From assembly GCA_022559845.1 (NCBI GenBank), contig CM040125.1, positions 328,111,829 to 328,175,828 on the forward strand: DNA of 64,000 nucleotides, given 5' to 3'. Positions 47,007-58,162 of this stretch are shown one piece after another. The position numbers and the translations under genes were made by a program. The DNA comes from Amorphophallus konjac. Lineage: Eukaryota > Streptophyta > Magnoliopsida > Alismatales > Araceae. The notes under the pieces are model-generated. The model had not been told where the DNA came from, did no database searches, and worked only from the letters and a program-made list of their open reading frames with translations. Each line of letters opens with the position of its first letter. Position 1 is the stretch's first letter.

Positions 47007-50000
47007 TGTAACGCCCAAGAATTTTTTAAAAATTTTCTAGATTTAAATAAAATTATTAAACATTTAAATGAGCTATTAAACGAATTACTATTAACTAAGT
47101 CTCATTAAGTAAAGGCCTTCTACTAATAAATAGATTAGGCCCATTTAATTGAACCCAAAGGACCTAAAACCCAAGCCTAAAAGAGTTGGCCCGTATTCTA
47201 GAAGCTTAATTTCTGAAATTTTAGAATTTAAGTGGATTAATAGGATAAATAAATGGATAATAGGGGGAAGAGTTTGAAACAGTTCAAACTCGGCACCCAA
47301 GGTAATTGGCGGTCTATCGTAAGACCGTATAGGGATCAAAAATGGTCCACTATTAGACTATTTACCAGAGTCCGATCGTGAACAGCAAGATGGCGTGAAA
47401 AACTCCATTTTTCCATACCAAATCCCTAAGGATTGATGTAATCTGTCAATTAGAAGACTCTAGAGGGTATCAAGATTGGATTAAAGACCTAATTAGGACT
47501 CTAAGTTTGTTCAAATCCATGAAACCTAGCTCAAACCTATAAATAGACCCTAGAACCACCCTGCGCGACCCTTACATTTGGCTCGCGTGAAACTCAGGTA
47601 AGGAGGCTTTATTTCAGGTAGGTTCTTTTGACTCTTTTATTCACAATACTCAGGTTTAACTCTTCTCAAAATTTCGTTCTAGGAGATCAAGTCTACAAGG
47701 AGTTAGAGGCTTCCAAAGTTGCTGATCCTACACCAATAATCAGGAATCTGTCCAACGGCCCAGTGAAGATTAGGGGAGTAGAAGCCCTAAACGAGGTATT
47801 TAGAACTAGTAACTTTAGAACTTTTTGTTTCCCTTTATGCCTTCTATCTATCCTCAAAATTTCACATCTTTAGGACAAGAGAGTCAAGAGATACAAGGGT
47901 GCGAAGTTGCTGGTTCGGTTCAGGACGAGCAGAGAATTAGGGTTAACTTCCAGTCTTAAATTAAAAGTCTAAAGCCCAAGACAAAGGTAGGTTATCTCAT
48001 GAAAGGCTTAAACTTTATGTCCGGGATAAAAGCCCTCTGATTTCAGTTGATTTCATCCACTGTACACCGAGAATTTTATGATTTATTAGGGACTATGCAT
48101 CTCGTATACTCCTCGTGCACAATTCTTAGCCCTAATTGAAGTTAAAAGGAGAATTTTCTTATTTATTACACAAACCCACGCATATTGTTGGCCTATAATC
48201 ATTCTATCATGCTATAGGAGTTTATACATGTTGATTTCCAGACATGATATGTCTTAGATTAATATTTTTATTATGTTTTTTGTAACACAGGAAGAAACGG
48301 TCTTCTTATAGACCGCCAGAAACCCTAGCGGTCGTACGATAGACCATTTGGCCCAGTAATATGGTCCTCCACTAGACCGTTCGAGTTTCTGATTTCTGTA
48401 TTTAAGTTAACCCAAAACTTAATGCAGAATGGCCCTAATTAATGTATGATAAGCCTAGCTAAGTAGGTTTTATTCCTGTTTCAAGTGTTATTTTATACCT
48501 AGTTATATTAATTACTCTAAAAGATTTCATGATTCTTTATGTACTTGAGATTAGTTTTAACCTATGTTATTTTTATGGCCAAACTTATACTCTTTTATTT
48601 AGAGGCATGTTTTCATAAAATTATGGACTTATTTGATTACTATTTTATCACGATTTTTCTCTTGTAGAATCATTTTCTTAAGTACATAGCACATATCCCA
48701 GTATGTTGTCATTAGTTACACCTTGGCACATTAAGTACACAATCTTGGACTTGATAACCTCTCCATTGGATATTCCTTCCAACGGACTAGGAAATCTTGT
48801 TTCAAGGCCTCCATAAGACTTCGCGAGCCTAAGATTCCAACTAGGACGCCGAGCTGGTTGTACCGTTAAAACCCATTGTCTAGAAAAGCACTTACCGGTG
48901 TTTTGTGTATTCTGAACCTTAGCGGCCCTCTGGACGACCGTCTGATTTCCACAAGCGGCCCTTCACTAGACCGCTAAGGGATACTAAACGGCCATCCGCT
49001 AGACTGCTAAAGCTCCAGATAGTTTCACTACATCGATGTCTTTATTCTATGAAACTGTCCATCAATAGACCACCAGGCATGCTAAACGGTTCAATAATAG
49101 ACTGCTTAGTTCCTGATTTAGTCTAACCTGAGGTTTGACCTTTGGGGTTGGTTTTCTTGAGTTTCTAGATGATCTTAAGATTATCTAGAGTCTCAACCTA
49201 CGTTAAGTAAATCAATATTAAAGGTATGGAACATAATGAAAGTACCGTTATGCTGCCGAATTTCTTTCGTAGCATGATGTCCATTTAAGTCATCCTTGAA
49301 ATCTCTTGTTCTCAATTGAAGCATTCTTGCCTTGGTTACCTTATCATGGGATTATTGTTGAACTTGTACATTATTGGCCACATTATTGTTATAATCATGG
49401 AAGTATCTTGATTTATACTTGAAGATGCAGTTCGAGCGCTGATTGTGTTCAAGAGCTCTATGCTAGTCCCCTCGGCTAATTGCCGGAAACATACTGTAAA
49501 TAATGAGATATGATGCTACTGGCGTCGCATTGCGCTGGGAGTACTTTCTTGATAAATAAGTGAAAATTCACGAGACACGAGTAAAGATCCACACAAATTC
49601 ACGAAGTACTTGTTATTAAGCGAAAAATACTTTCTTTCTTGTTACATGACTTTCTAGTGCATAGCCTTCATGGTTATGAAAAGTACATTCTTGTGCATGG
49701 AAAGGCCAACTTTACATTCTTGATATATACTTGATCGATCATATTCTCGTATCTTATCTTGATCGTATCTTGTTTCTTTGGTTTTATTCACATGTTTCAT
49801 CGTATTTACATGATTTATCTTATTCTCTAGAGCTAAAATGATAATTACTTAATTTACCTTCATGTTGATACGAAGATACCTACTGGGCAAGTGTGCTCAT
49901 TACCTACTTTCTCAATATTTCATGAAGTACCAGTGAATCGGATTAGGATTATACAAGTAACGGGTCCGAGAGTGATTAAAGGATATATGGATGAGAGAAG

Positions 50001-50249
50001 CCTTAGTTATCAAGTGTCTAGTCGAGTCATTATGTAATCTTTATTTTATTGAGTCTAGTAAAGAGAGTCAAAGATCTTATGTACTTTGATATTATTATTG
50101 TTATGGAATAATGTGAAGTTTGGAAAGTTTACTTTTACAATTACTTTTATGTGATTATCTTGCGCTCTGATTATATTGCTTGCTCGAGGCGTACTAGCCA
50201 ACTGTTCATGTTCCCGATTGTTTCCACTACATAATCTCGGGGCGTGACA
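47007..50249 (+). repeat. 3' LTR of element E
   Basis: It starts TGTAACGCCC and ends GGGGCGTGACA, followed by the AGAAC target duplication. TATAAATA lies at 47538-47545. It aligns end to end with the 5' LTR. Confidence 0.95.
47309..49105 (+). repeat. Ten inverted-repeat units, 3' LTR of E
   Basis: The same ten 20 bp units at 47309, 47342, 48297, 48328, 48361, 48922, 48955, 48988, 49054 and 49086. Some arms gained transitions not found in the 5' copy, and the first unit is better paired here (GCGGTC/GACCGT) than in the 5' LTR. Confidence 0.9.
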
Positions 50250-50254
50250 AGAAC

Positions 50255-52455
50255 GGTGCCCCTACTAAGGTGATACCCGGGATACAACTCAGCCAAAGAG
50301 GGAGAAACAGAAGAAAAATTAGAGACAAGCTTTATGCACGATGGGAGACATTATGACTTGAATTCCTTCCAGGGCACTACCCCTCAAAGATACAGTATGT
50401 TGCCTTCAGGACTTTGTGTCTTTGATTTTTAGACCCATATTTATTAGGCAAGCATACGACTGGGCTCATGACGTCCCGCGGGGAACTATACTACCGCTCT
50501 TGCCATGTCTTTGATTTCATAATTTAGATATTCATCGAATTTCTTTTGATGTTGATAGCCCTTATTGGCTAGATATTGCCTGAAAAGCTCATTTTATTCG
50601 GGTCAAGACTGCCCCTATTTGAGACCTCTCTCGTATTAGGGAGCGCCTAGGTTGGGTATCTTATCCATCAATCTCTTGTCCCTACACTTGGCCGAGCAGA
50701 GAAAAAAAAAGACCTTTGTGCTTATCCAAAGATATAGCCAAAGCAGCAACTGTGTTGCTTAGAAGGATCAGCTATAGCTCGCTGTGAAGTGTGTGGAAAA
50801 ACCCATACTCGAAAGAGACACCCTCAACGATCAGGGAAAGAACTTGAACTCCCAGCGCGGAGCTATCACCAGCCTGAGATGCTGTGGAAGTGAACTAGAA
50901 ATTTTGACTCTTAACTAAGCAAACTTCCTAAAGCCACTCAACCATGTGAGGAACCAGCATTATTATAAGCATGCGTAGGAAAATAAGGATAACAGAATTG
51001 AGAGCATATTCTTGAACAAAATAAAAGATACCTTGCAATCCATACAGTGGAAACCAACATCCTGAAGTGATCTTGACCATCAAGCTTGGAACAACACAAG
51101 CTTTGTTTTCCTTGCTTGACATGATCAAAGGTAGAGGATAACAAGGATTTAAGGATTCCTCTACAAGGAGGAGCGGCAGACATTACACTGGATGAAGAAG
51201 GACCAAAAGGAAGAGAGACGAGGTCTAGAACTCTCTCGTTAAGATGTAGAGACCCTGATAACAAGGAATCAGATACAGAATAAACATGATCAGCTGAGAT
51301 CAAGGTGGACTAAAGCCTCAAAAATAGCAAGAAAAAGGGCAACGACCCCGAAAGGGTGAAGAAAAAAGAACAGAAAAATGATGAGGAGATTGTTGCAAAG
51401 GTGAAGAAGAAGAGTGATCATCTGACATGGTCGGAGAGGAATAATGACGAACATCCGACAGGGTCGGAGAAGAATAATGATGGACATCCGACAGGGTCGG
51501 AGAAGAATCAGAGATAGAATCTGGGAATTTCGGAGAAGAAGAATCAAAAGATGCCCCAAAATTGGAGTGAAAGGAGGGCATAGGCCAAGGCCTAAAATCG
51601 AATGAATAAGGAAAATCCGGAGGATCCAGATGAAAAGGAGAGGAGCGAGGGTTCATGGACCCAGAAAAAGAGGAGAAAATCACAGAGACTGGACTAGATG
51701 GAGGAAAGTACACCACCCAAGGGTGGGAGCTGAGCAAAAGGAATGATGAATGGAAGGTAGAAGAGGAGAAGTGGTCCCTGGAGTGCACAACTGATGGCCC
51801 TTGAACTTGTGCCGCTACCTCTTCTTAGCAAAAATATCTTGAATACGGACCCGCCTGGCGCGAGCTCGGACCTTCGGGCTTCTTGGCTTGCAATGTCTTC
51901 TCAAATAACGAGCCCATCTGAGAGACGGCTTGGCCAGTTATGAACATGTAGCTTCGCTAGGGTGGTTGCCCCTAGACACCCGGTGCTAACATCATGTGGA
52001 CATTCTTGAACAGGTGACTCCTTAGACAAATCAGCATTACAAAACTATGGAGTTTTGTCCCTCCGCACAGGGAGCATGTGGTTCGACAACTCCACTCAGC
52101 AATCAGCCTTGAAGCATAACTCCCTTGATAGAAGAGACGGATGAAACTAAGGAAGAGTAATACACGACGTTGACGTGGCCGGCTTGCTGATAAATCGAGG
52201 GAGATTGCATAGAATGTGCAGAATGTCCTTGGAGAATGCAGAAGATATGGCCAATTGCCCCTTGATTAGAGAATGCATCAGACCCTTGGCAGCCGTATAA
52301 GTTAGCATAATGCCGGTAGAGATCCCCTTTTGACCAGTCATCTTAATGGCAATAGAGCGAGAGGTGATAAGAACATCAATGGTAAACTTCCTGGTGAGAA
52401 ATGAGATTGCCAGCGGTCTCGCTTGAGAGTGAACTGGCACTAATGCAAGGGAACA
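50255..52455 (-). other. Internal segment of element I between E and F2
   Basis: About 2.2 kb. On the minus strand it has a Ser/Pro/Phe-rich open stretch (51788-51318) containing three 33 bp repeats, and another open stretch at 52440-52147 with no recognised domain. No protease, RT or integrase motif is found. It is tentatively assigned to I because AGAAC links its left side to 15617. Confidence 0.45.
51419..51517 (-). repeat. Three tandem 33 bp repeats
   Basis: Units start at 51419, 51452 and 51485, each CATCYGACAKGGTCGGAGA-like. The 33 bp period keeps the frame and on the minus strand encodes a repeated SSPTLSDVHHY-like peptide. Confidence 0.85.
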
Positions 52456-54373
52456 TGATGCGGGACGGACATGTGACCTGGGACTCTAGCTCGCGATCGT
52501 CCCTATGCGAGGGAAACGTGGGACCGTGCGCGGTTGAGAAACTGGCAGTGAGTCTCGGGTATCGGCCTTTCCGCGTTAACTCGGGTCGAGTCACGGGACA
52601 GGTTACACTCACTCTCTCGCAGCGGTGATACAATTGATATAACGGGCTAATAACCTATCACATGCAGCGGCATATACAAAAATATACGAGTAAAGCAATG
52701 TCTACGAGGAGGGTAGCGAGTGTACCTCCAGGATCCGGGCGTGGGGAAGATATTCCCGGCCAAGTACGGTAACTCCCGGTACAACGGTAAAAGTTAATTA
52801 CAACAGTGAATTTTATTACCCACTCCACGCAGGGAGGTAAATGGCTACAAGTGGGGCCCTGGATGACCGACCCTAGGTTGACGGGCAGCAATCTAGAGGT
52901 GCGTACGGCACGAACTCGGCCTGCTGGTCTGACTCGGCACTATTCCAACTCGGTGCTGCGCCAACTCGGTTGCTGACTCACTGGACAGCAAGCAACGGTT
53001 TCCAAAGGAACGTCGCCTTCCTAAGATCTTCCAGAGGCACCGCTTGGCTGGGACGATGGCAGGGCGTCCCTGAACGACTCCCTGGAGGGGCGGCTCTTGA
53101 AGTTGATTTTTGATATTTATTTCTGAATATCTTCTGGACTGCAATTTCGGACCTGCACAGGGAACAGATCTGCAGGCCTTGGCGACACGAATTACAACGC
53201 TCAGATCCGGAGGCCGATGGAGACGTGGCTGGTACCGTTGGAAAGAGCACTCATAGATCTACAACATGTAAATTTGACAGCTCCATCCACCGAATGGATG
53301 GAAAATGAATATGAATGTAACACTATTTTTATTTCTGACTCGGACTGACATGCACACAGGGCAGAAAGGGATCTGCCTTAAACTGACCTTTGACCAAAGG
53401 GAAAATGATTTTTCTAGACTTCACGAAAATTATGGTGGAAGGGGATATATGTGTGGAACACGGAGTAATTGTTTGGGATTTTTTGAAAATTTTTAAGGGG
53501 TTGGGGAAAATGCAACAAGGTGACTCTATCCTGTAGATCTGCAAAAGGGTAGATTACTGAGAAAACAAACAAAAATATGGGGAAAATACCTAATGACTTC
53601 CAAATGACACGAAATTTGAACTGGAGCTTAAGGGAGATGGAAAGAACAATCCCTCAAAATTAGAGTTCGATCAGACAACAAGAACAAGAGATAAAATTCG
53701 GAGGTGAGGTTCTATCCTGATGGAGATAGAACTGCGATGTAGCGGCGGTGGCGGCAGCAGAGAAGAACTCAGAGGGGCTAAGGAGAATGGGCTTCACACC
53801 CTAGAGGGCTGGAGGAAGAAGTTGAACCAGGGGGAAGAGGGGTGCACCCTCCTTGGAGATTCCACTCAATTTCTGAAATTTTCCATTCATTAATTCTACT
53901 AAAATTGTAAAATACAAGCTATTTATAATAAATGTAAAAAGACTCTAAATGATCTCAGATCTAGGGTTAGGGAGGGCAAACTAGGAAGGTCAAAACTAAT
54001 TAACCCATGTGGTTTGGAACCACATTAATTAACAATATATGGGAGGGGGCGCCCCCTTGACCAAGGTGGCATCCAAATTTGACTTTTTGGTCCACTTGTC
54101 TCCCATGTGTCAATTTGACATTCAACCCTTCTAGAAGCCACCTAGGATGGTTGACCAGCCCCACATGGCTTAGTTGGACCAATGGGAAAGGGCTGAGGGC
54201 CCCTTGCTGGACCTACTACACTTTTACACAAAAACCTAAAGAATCCTAGGGAATGACAAAGTGGCTTTATAAAGCCTTACAATTGCGTACATACTTTCCC
54301 AAGGATATAAAAGTAAACTAAAAGGACACAAATGAAAAATAAAAATGTCAATGCTCGGCGTCGATTCCCATCA
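52456..54373 (-). repeat. 3' LTR of F2
   Basis: On the plus strand it starts TGATGCGGGACGG and ends ATTCCCATCA. On the minus strand TATAAATAG lies near 53920. It aligns with F1 in inverted orientation. Confidence 0.88.
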
Positions 54374-55091
54374 ACTCTCCCCGGGTGGGAAGAACTCGAC
54401 CCCGTCGAGTAAGGGGTGTAGCTACTCGAGTAGCTTTGGCGGATCCGTCATCATACCATGAAGCGCGGAGTACGCTCCACTCCAAGTAATCGACACCTCC
54501 TCATCCCGTATAGATTCGATATGCACACGCTGCCGTGGGAATGAGGCTTGCGGTGGACACTCTAGGGTGGGGTCACTCTCAAATGAAGGGAGGCGGCTCG
54601 AAGACTCACTAGGAATCACCGCTAAGTCCCTTATATGACTAGATCCGATATGTAGCGTAGAGCCGATCCCAAAGTACGATAAGTCTCGTACTCAAAAGGG
54701 ACTAACAACGCGAGTGCACAAAAGACCGACTCGACTCGATGTATGCACAGACACACAAGACCCTAGACACACCTAATGTTAGTCCGACCTACGCTTAGGC
54801 GACGATGGACTAGGACACCCGAATATGTGCCATGCATACACTAGATGTACTCGATGGTTGACGGAATGGAGGACTCCTAGACACCCTAAGATGTACCACT
54901 CATGCATTGGCGACCTATGGGATTTGGGTGGGGAAGGGCTAGGAGATCCAAAACTACCATCGTCATTACCCGTAGACGTAGGTACGGCTTGCCAACTAGA
55001 CCGAGGGGTAGGGGTGGGATAGTGAACTCCTTGGAAGAAGTGGAGTGAATATGATAGCTCGGGAGGTTCACTTGTGAAGGGGTCAAAAGGG
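54374..55091 (-). other. Polypurine tract and 3' spacer of F2
   Basis: The minus strand reads CCGGGGAGAGT directly before TGATGGGAATCG. The remaining 0.7 kb shows only short open stretches and no known domain. Confidence 0.5.
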
Positions 55092-55706
55092 TCAAAGAAG
55101 GTATGACCCCATGAAGTTGGTTCCCCCCATGACTCGATCCCAATTTAAGAATTCATAATCACTATCATACATTGTGGTCGGTGGGACGACGATCAGGTCT
55201 AGAAAATAGGATTCCTCCCTTGGGCAAAAGAGAACGAAGTCGGACTCGGCCGGCATCGGGAGGAATAGAAGAATCTCCGTGGTGACACAACCCACGGTGC
55301 ACACGGAGGTAATGGATCCTATGGCCGGATGGGTGAAGCTACGACTAGTGGGTTGGTCGAAGCCTCGGGCCAATAAGTGCGTCAACTTCCATTGCCAACC
55401 TAAACCAAGAATAAGGTCACCCAATGTATCAACATGGTGACTAGATCGGAATGTCGTGCGGTAGGAGTTGACGAACACTAGAGGTAAGGTGGGGTCCATG
55501 GATGGGTAAGGGGGTGGGATCAAGCCATACTTGAGCCAACTAAGAAGTAGCTCAGCTATGTATAGCGTACCCGTTAAAACACGGGTGGCTCGGGCTTGGG
55601 TGGCTCCAAATAAGATGGTTCCGAATAAAGTTCGGAAGTAGAAAGTGGCAATGGAGCACTCACGGGTGGTGAAGGCGCATGTGTCCTTTCTATCGTTTCC
55701 AACCAA
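55092..55706 (-). CDS. Unidentified ORF of F2, about 205 codons
   Basis: The minus strand is open for 615 bp, a long run for this decayed region. A conserved-looking core is LIPPPYPSMDPTLPLVF, then TFRSSHHVDTLGDLILGLGW and WKLTHLLARGFDQP. The first 35 or so codons overlap the proline-rich ORF in another frame, so the true start may be internal. It lies where a protease would be expected in a complete Ty3 element, but I see no D(S/T)GA motif. The function is not recognised. Confidence 0.4.
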   Translation of the reverse strand: MVGNDRKDTCAFTTRECSIATFYFRTLFGTILFGATQARATRVLTGTLYIAELLLSWLKYGLIPPPYPSMDPTLPLVFVNSYRTTFRSSHHVDTLGDLILGLGWQWKLTHLLARGFDQPTSRSFTHPAIGSITSVCTVGCVTTEILLFLPMPAESDFVLFCPREESYFLDLIVVPPTTMYDSDYEFLNWDRVMGGTNFMGSYLL

Positions 55707-56433
55707 TCCGAAAGCATTTTCTTGATTTCATCTAAGGTGTGAGTTGGAGTGGGGGCCTCGGGGTGGACTCGCTCCTCATCTCTCGGCCTGGATGCGGACC
55801 TAGACTCGACTATAAGTGGGGCTTCCACTTGGTTAGAGGCGATTGGGTGGGATTGGACGGAGGTGCCAAGGGGTGGTTGGTTGGAAGCGACAAGGAGGGC
55901 CACTTGATTGGGGTTGCTTTGGTGGACTTGGATGGAGGTGAAGGGGCGGGGTTGGTTGGAAGTGTGGCCCACTTGATTGTGGGTGAGTTGGTGGGGTTGG
56001 CTAGTGGTGTGACCCCCGTGGTTGGAGTAGGTGGGCGGGGAAGGTAGACCCTCCTAAGCACTCTCTTCATATCCCACCATGACTCGATGGGCCTTAGCCT
56101 CCTATCTTCCCAGAAGTATTTGATGTCCCTCTATGTTTCGGCGGCTTCATAGAAAAGTCACCTTTTGGCAAAGTTGACTTGCGCAGGACCGGACATAAGG
56201 TAACACTCAAAGTAGTCGTCCATAACGTCTTCCCACTCTAAGTAGTCACTCGGGTTTTCGGAGCCATAGAAGTCCCAGGCTATGGGCCTTTCGGGGTGGT
56301 CCGGGTGATCCTTCCATTTTAGATAGTATCGCCACCATGCAGAAGATGCGGCCCCTTGGTCATCCATGGGACATGGGAACACTAGTGGATGGACATGCCG
56401 ACACTTGGACAAGACACTAGACCGACTATGCAA
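55574..56433 (-). pseudogene. gag-like protein of F2 with proline-rich tail
   Basis: From 56433 the minus strand reads a Retrotrans_gag-like N-terminus: WDFYGSENPSDYLEWEDVMDDYF, then WWDMKRVLRRVYLP, comparable to the WxxMKxxxxxxFLP helix of Ty3 gags. Stops near 56155 and 56130 interrupt it. After LPRPPTPTT it becomes a Pro/Gln/Ser/Asn-rich tail with a frameshift near 55970, ending at 55574 after a helix TLDEIKKMLSDWLETIE. No zinc knuckle is seen. Confidence 0.65.
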
Positions 56434-56689
56434 GGTTGGAATGCATGCGCACTAAGGACCCTAGACTTAAACCAAGACTCGGTACGTGGCAGAGGTAACC
56501 GATCCGAAGATCACTCGCACAAGTGTGCGGCCTTCCCGATAGGCGTAACCTAACGTTCGGATAACACCTTTTTATATACCGAACAATGGTATGCGGATGC
56601 AACCTTAGATCGACTTAGACGATGACTAGATGTAAATGACACACTTTTTTTTGGAGTTTCACAAATGACTACCCTAGACTCAACTGGCT

Positions 56690-56700
56690 CTCTGATACCA
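56690..56700 (-). promoter_or_regulatory. Primer-binding site of F2
   Basis: Plus strand CTCTGATACCA, next to the LTR, matches the initiator-Met tRNA 3' end; the base pairs beyond are altered. Confidence 0.75.
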
Positions 56701-56703
56701 AAT

Positions 56704-57766
56704 TGATACGGGACGGACACGCAACCTGGGACTCTAGCTCGCGATCGTCCCTATGTGAGGGAAACGTGGGACCGTGTGCGATTGAGAAACTGGCAGTGAG
56801 TCTCGAGTATTGGCCTTTCCGCGTTAACTCGGGTCAAGTCACGGGACGGGTTACACTCACTCTCTCGTAGCGGTGATACAATTGATATAACGGGCTAATA
56901 ATCTATCACATGCAGTGGCATATACAAAAATATACGAGTAAAACAATGTCTACGAGGAGGGTAGCGAGTGTACCTACACTCTCCAGGCGTGGGGAAGACG
57001 TTCCCGGCCAAGTACGGCAACTCTCGGTACAACTGTAAAAGTTAATTACAACAGTGAATTTTATTGCCCACTCCACGCAGGGAGGTAAAGGGCTACAAGT
57101 GGGGCCCGGGAGGACCGACCCTGTGCTGACGGGCAGCAATCTGGAGGTGCGTACGGCACGAACTCAGTCTGCTTGTCTGACTCGGCACTATTCCAACTCG
57201 GTGTTGCGCCAACTCGGTTGCTGACTCACTAGACAACAAGCAACGGTTTCCAAAGGAACGTCGCCTTCCTGAGATCTTCCAGAGGCGCCGCTTGGCTAGG
57301 ACGATGACAGGGCGTCCCTGAACGACTCCCTGGAGGGGCGGCTCTTGAAGTTGATTTTTGATATTTATTTCTGAATATCTTCTGGACTGTAATTTCGGAC
57401 CTGCACAGAGAACAGATCTGCAGGCCTTGGCGACACGAATTACGACGCTCAGATCCGGAGGCCGATCGAGACGTGGCTAGTACCGTTGAAAAGAGCACTC
57501 ATATATCTACGACATTCAACCCTTCTAGAAGCCACCTAGGATGGTTGACCAGCCCCACATGGCTTAGTTGGACCAATGAGAAAGGGCTGGGGGCCCCCTT
57601 GCTAGTCTTACTACACATTTGCACAAAACCCAAAGAATCCTAGGGAATGACAAAGTGGCTTTATATAGCCTTACAATTGCGTACATACTTTCCCAAGGAT
57701 ATAAAAGCAAACTAAAGGACACAAATGTAAAATAAAAATGTCAATGCTCGGCGTCGATTCCCATCA
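56704..57766 (-). repeat. 5' LTR of F2, internally deleted
   Basis: Aligned with 52456-54373, it lacks about 860 bp, joining CTACGAC to ATTCAACCC at about 57511-57516. The lost part includes the TATA region. A GACATT-like microhomology sits at the junction. Confidence 0.88.
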
Positions 57767-58162
57767 GAGCTCTTCTTGACAACCGTCATGGGAAGTGCAG
57801 GTCCATCATCCCCAAAATGGCCAGGGACCAAGACGCGGACCGGCATGCGGCCGATATAATCTTAAAGCTTGAAACACACCATCGGCATCGAACGATCCTA
57901 ACTCGGCTCATCGTCTCCCTGGGGACAGACCTGAGAGGCACCATAGGCAATGCACACCCGCTCCGTGCGGTGGAAGTGGATGGAGAGGAAATTGAGGTAA
58001 TAGGTTTGGAAGGCATAATGGGCGTAGGTAGAGGGATAGTGGCAATGATAGGCACAGACGTAGGTGAAGGCAAAGGTGGAGGTGTAGGAGGGGGTAAAGG
58101 CGAAGGTTGAGATGTAACTTGCTCAGGCTCAGCCAAGGAGAGAGATGAGACGGTGAAGATGA
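57767..58162 (-). pseudogene. Proline-rich segment of element I
   Basis: The minus strand is rich in Pro/Ser/Leu in more than one frame and continues the Pro-rich tail at 59874-60091 when solo LTR D is removed. The right end of F2 abuts it at 57766. No catalytic motif is seen. Confidence 0.5.

Larger units (their letters stand above)
15623..50249 (+). mobile_element. Element E: Tekay-type Ty3 LTR retrotransposon with nested insertions
   Basis: Two LTRs of about 3.25 kb (15623-18880 and 47007-50249) flank gag-pol. A perfect 5 bp target duplication AGAAC is at 15618-15622 and 50250-50254. The first LTR base pair is TA instead of TG in the left copy. Inside lie element C (19634-40997) and solo LTR F1 (41010-43077), both in gag; without them E would be about 11.2 kb. 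The domain order protease-RT-RNase H-integrase and a chromodomain-like C-terminus indicate a Tekay/Del-type chromovirus. A hand comparison of the first 400 bp of the LTRs suggests roughly 6% divergence. Confidence 0.95.
52456..57766 (-). mobile_element. Element F2: gag-only Ty3-type LTR retrotransposon
   Basis: Minus strand, 5.3 kb, same LTR family as solo LTR F1. The left LTR is 1918 bp and the right LTR 1063 bp, shortened by an internal deletion. Primer site and polypurine tract are present. Internally there is a gag-like ORF and one unidentified ORF; protease, RT and integrase are absent. The flanking 5-mers differ (GAACA left, GAGCT right), so no target duplication is visible. Confidence 0.82.
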
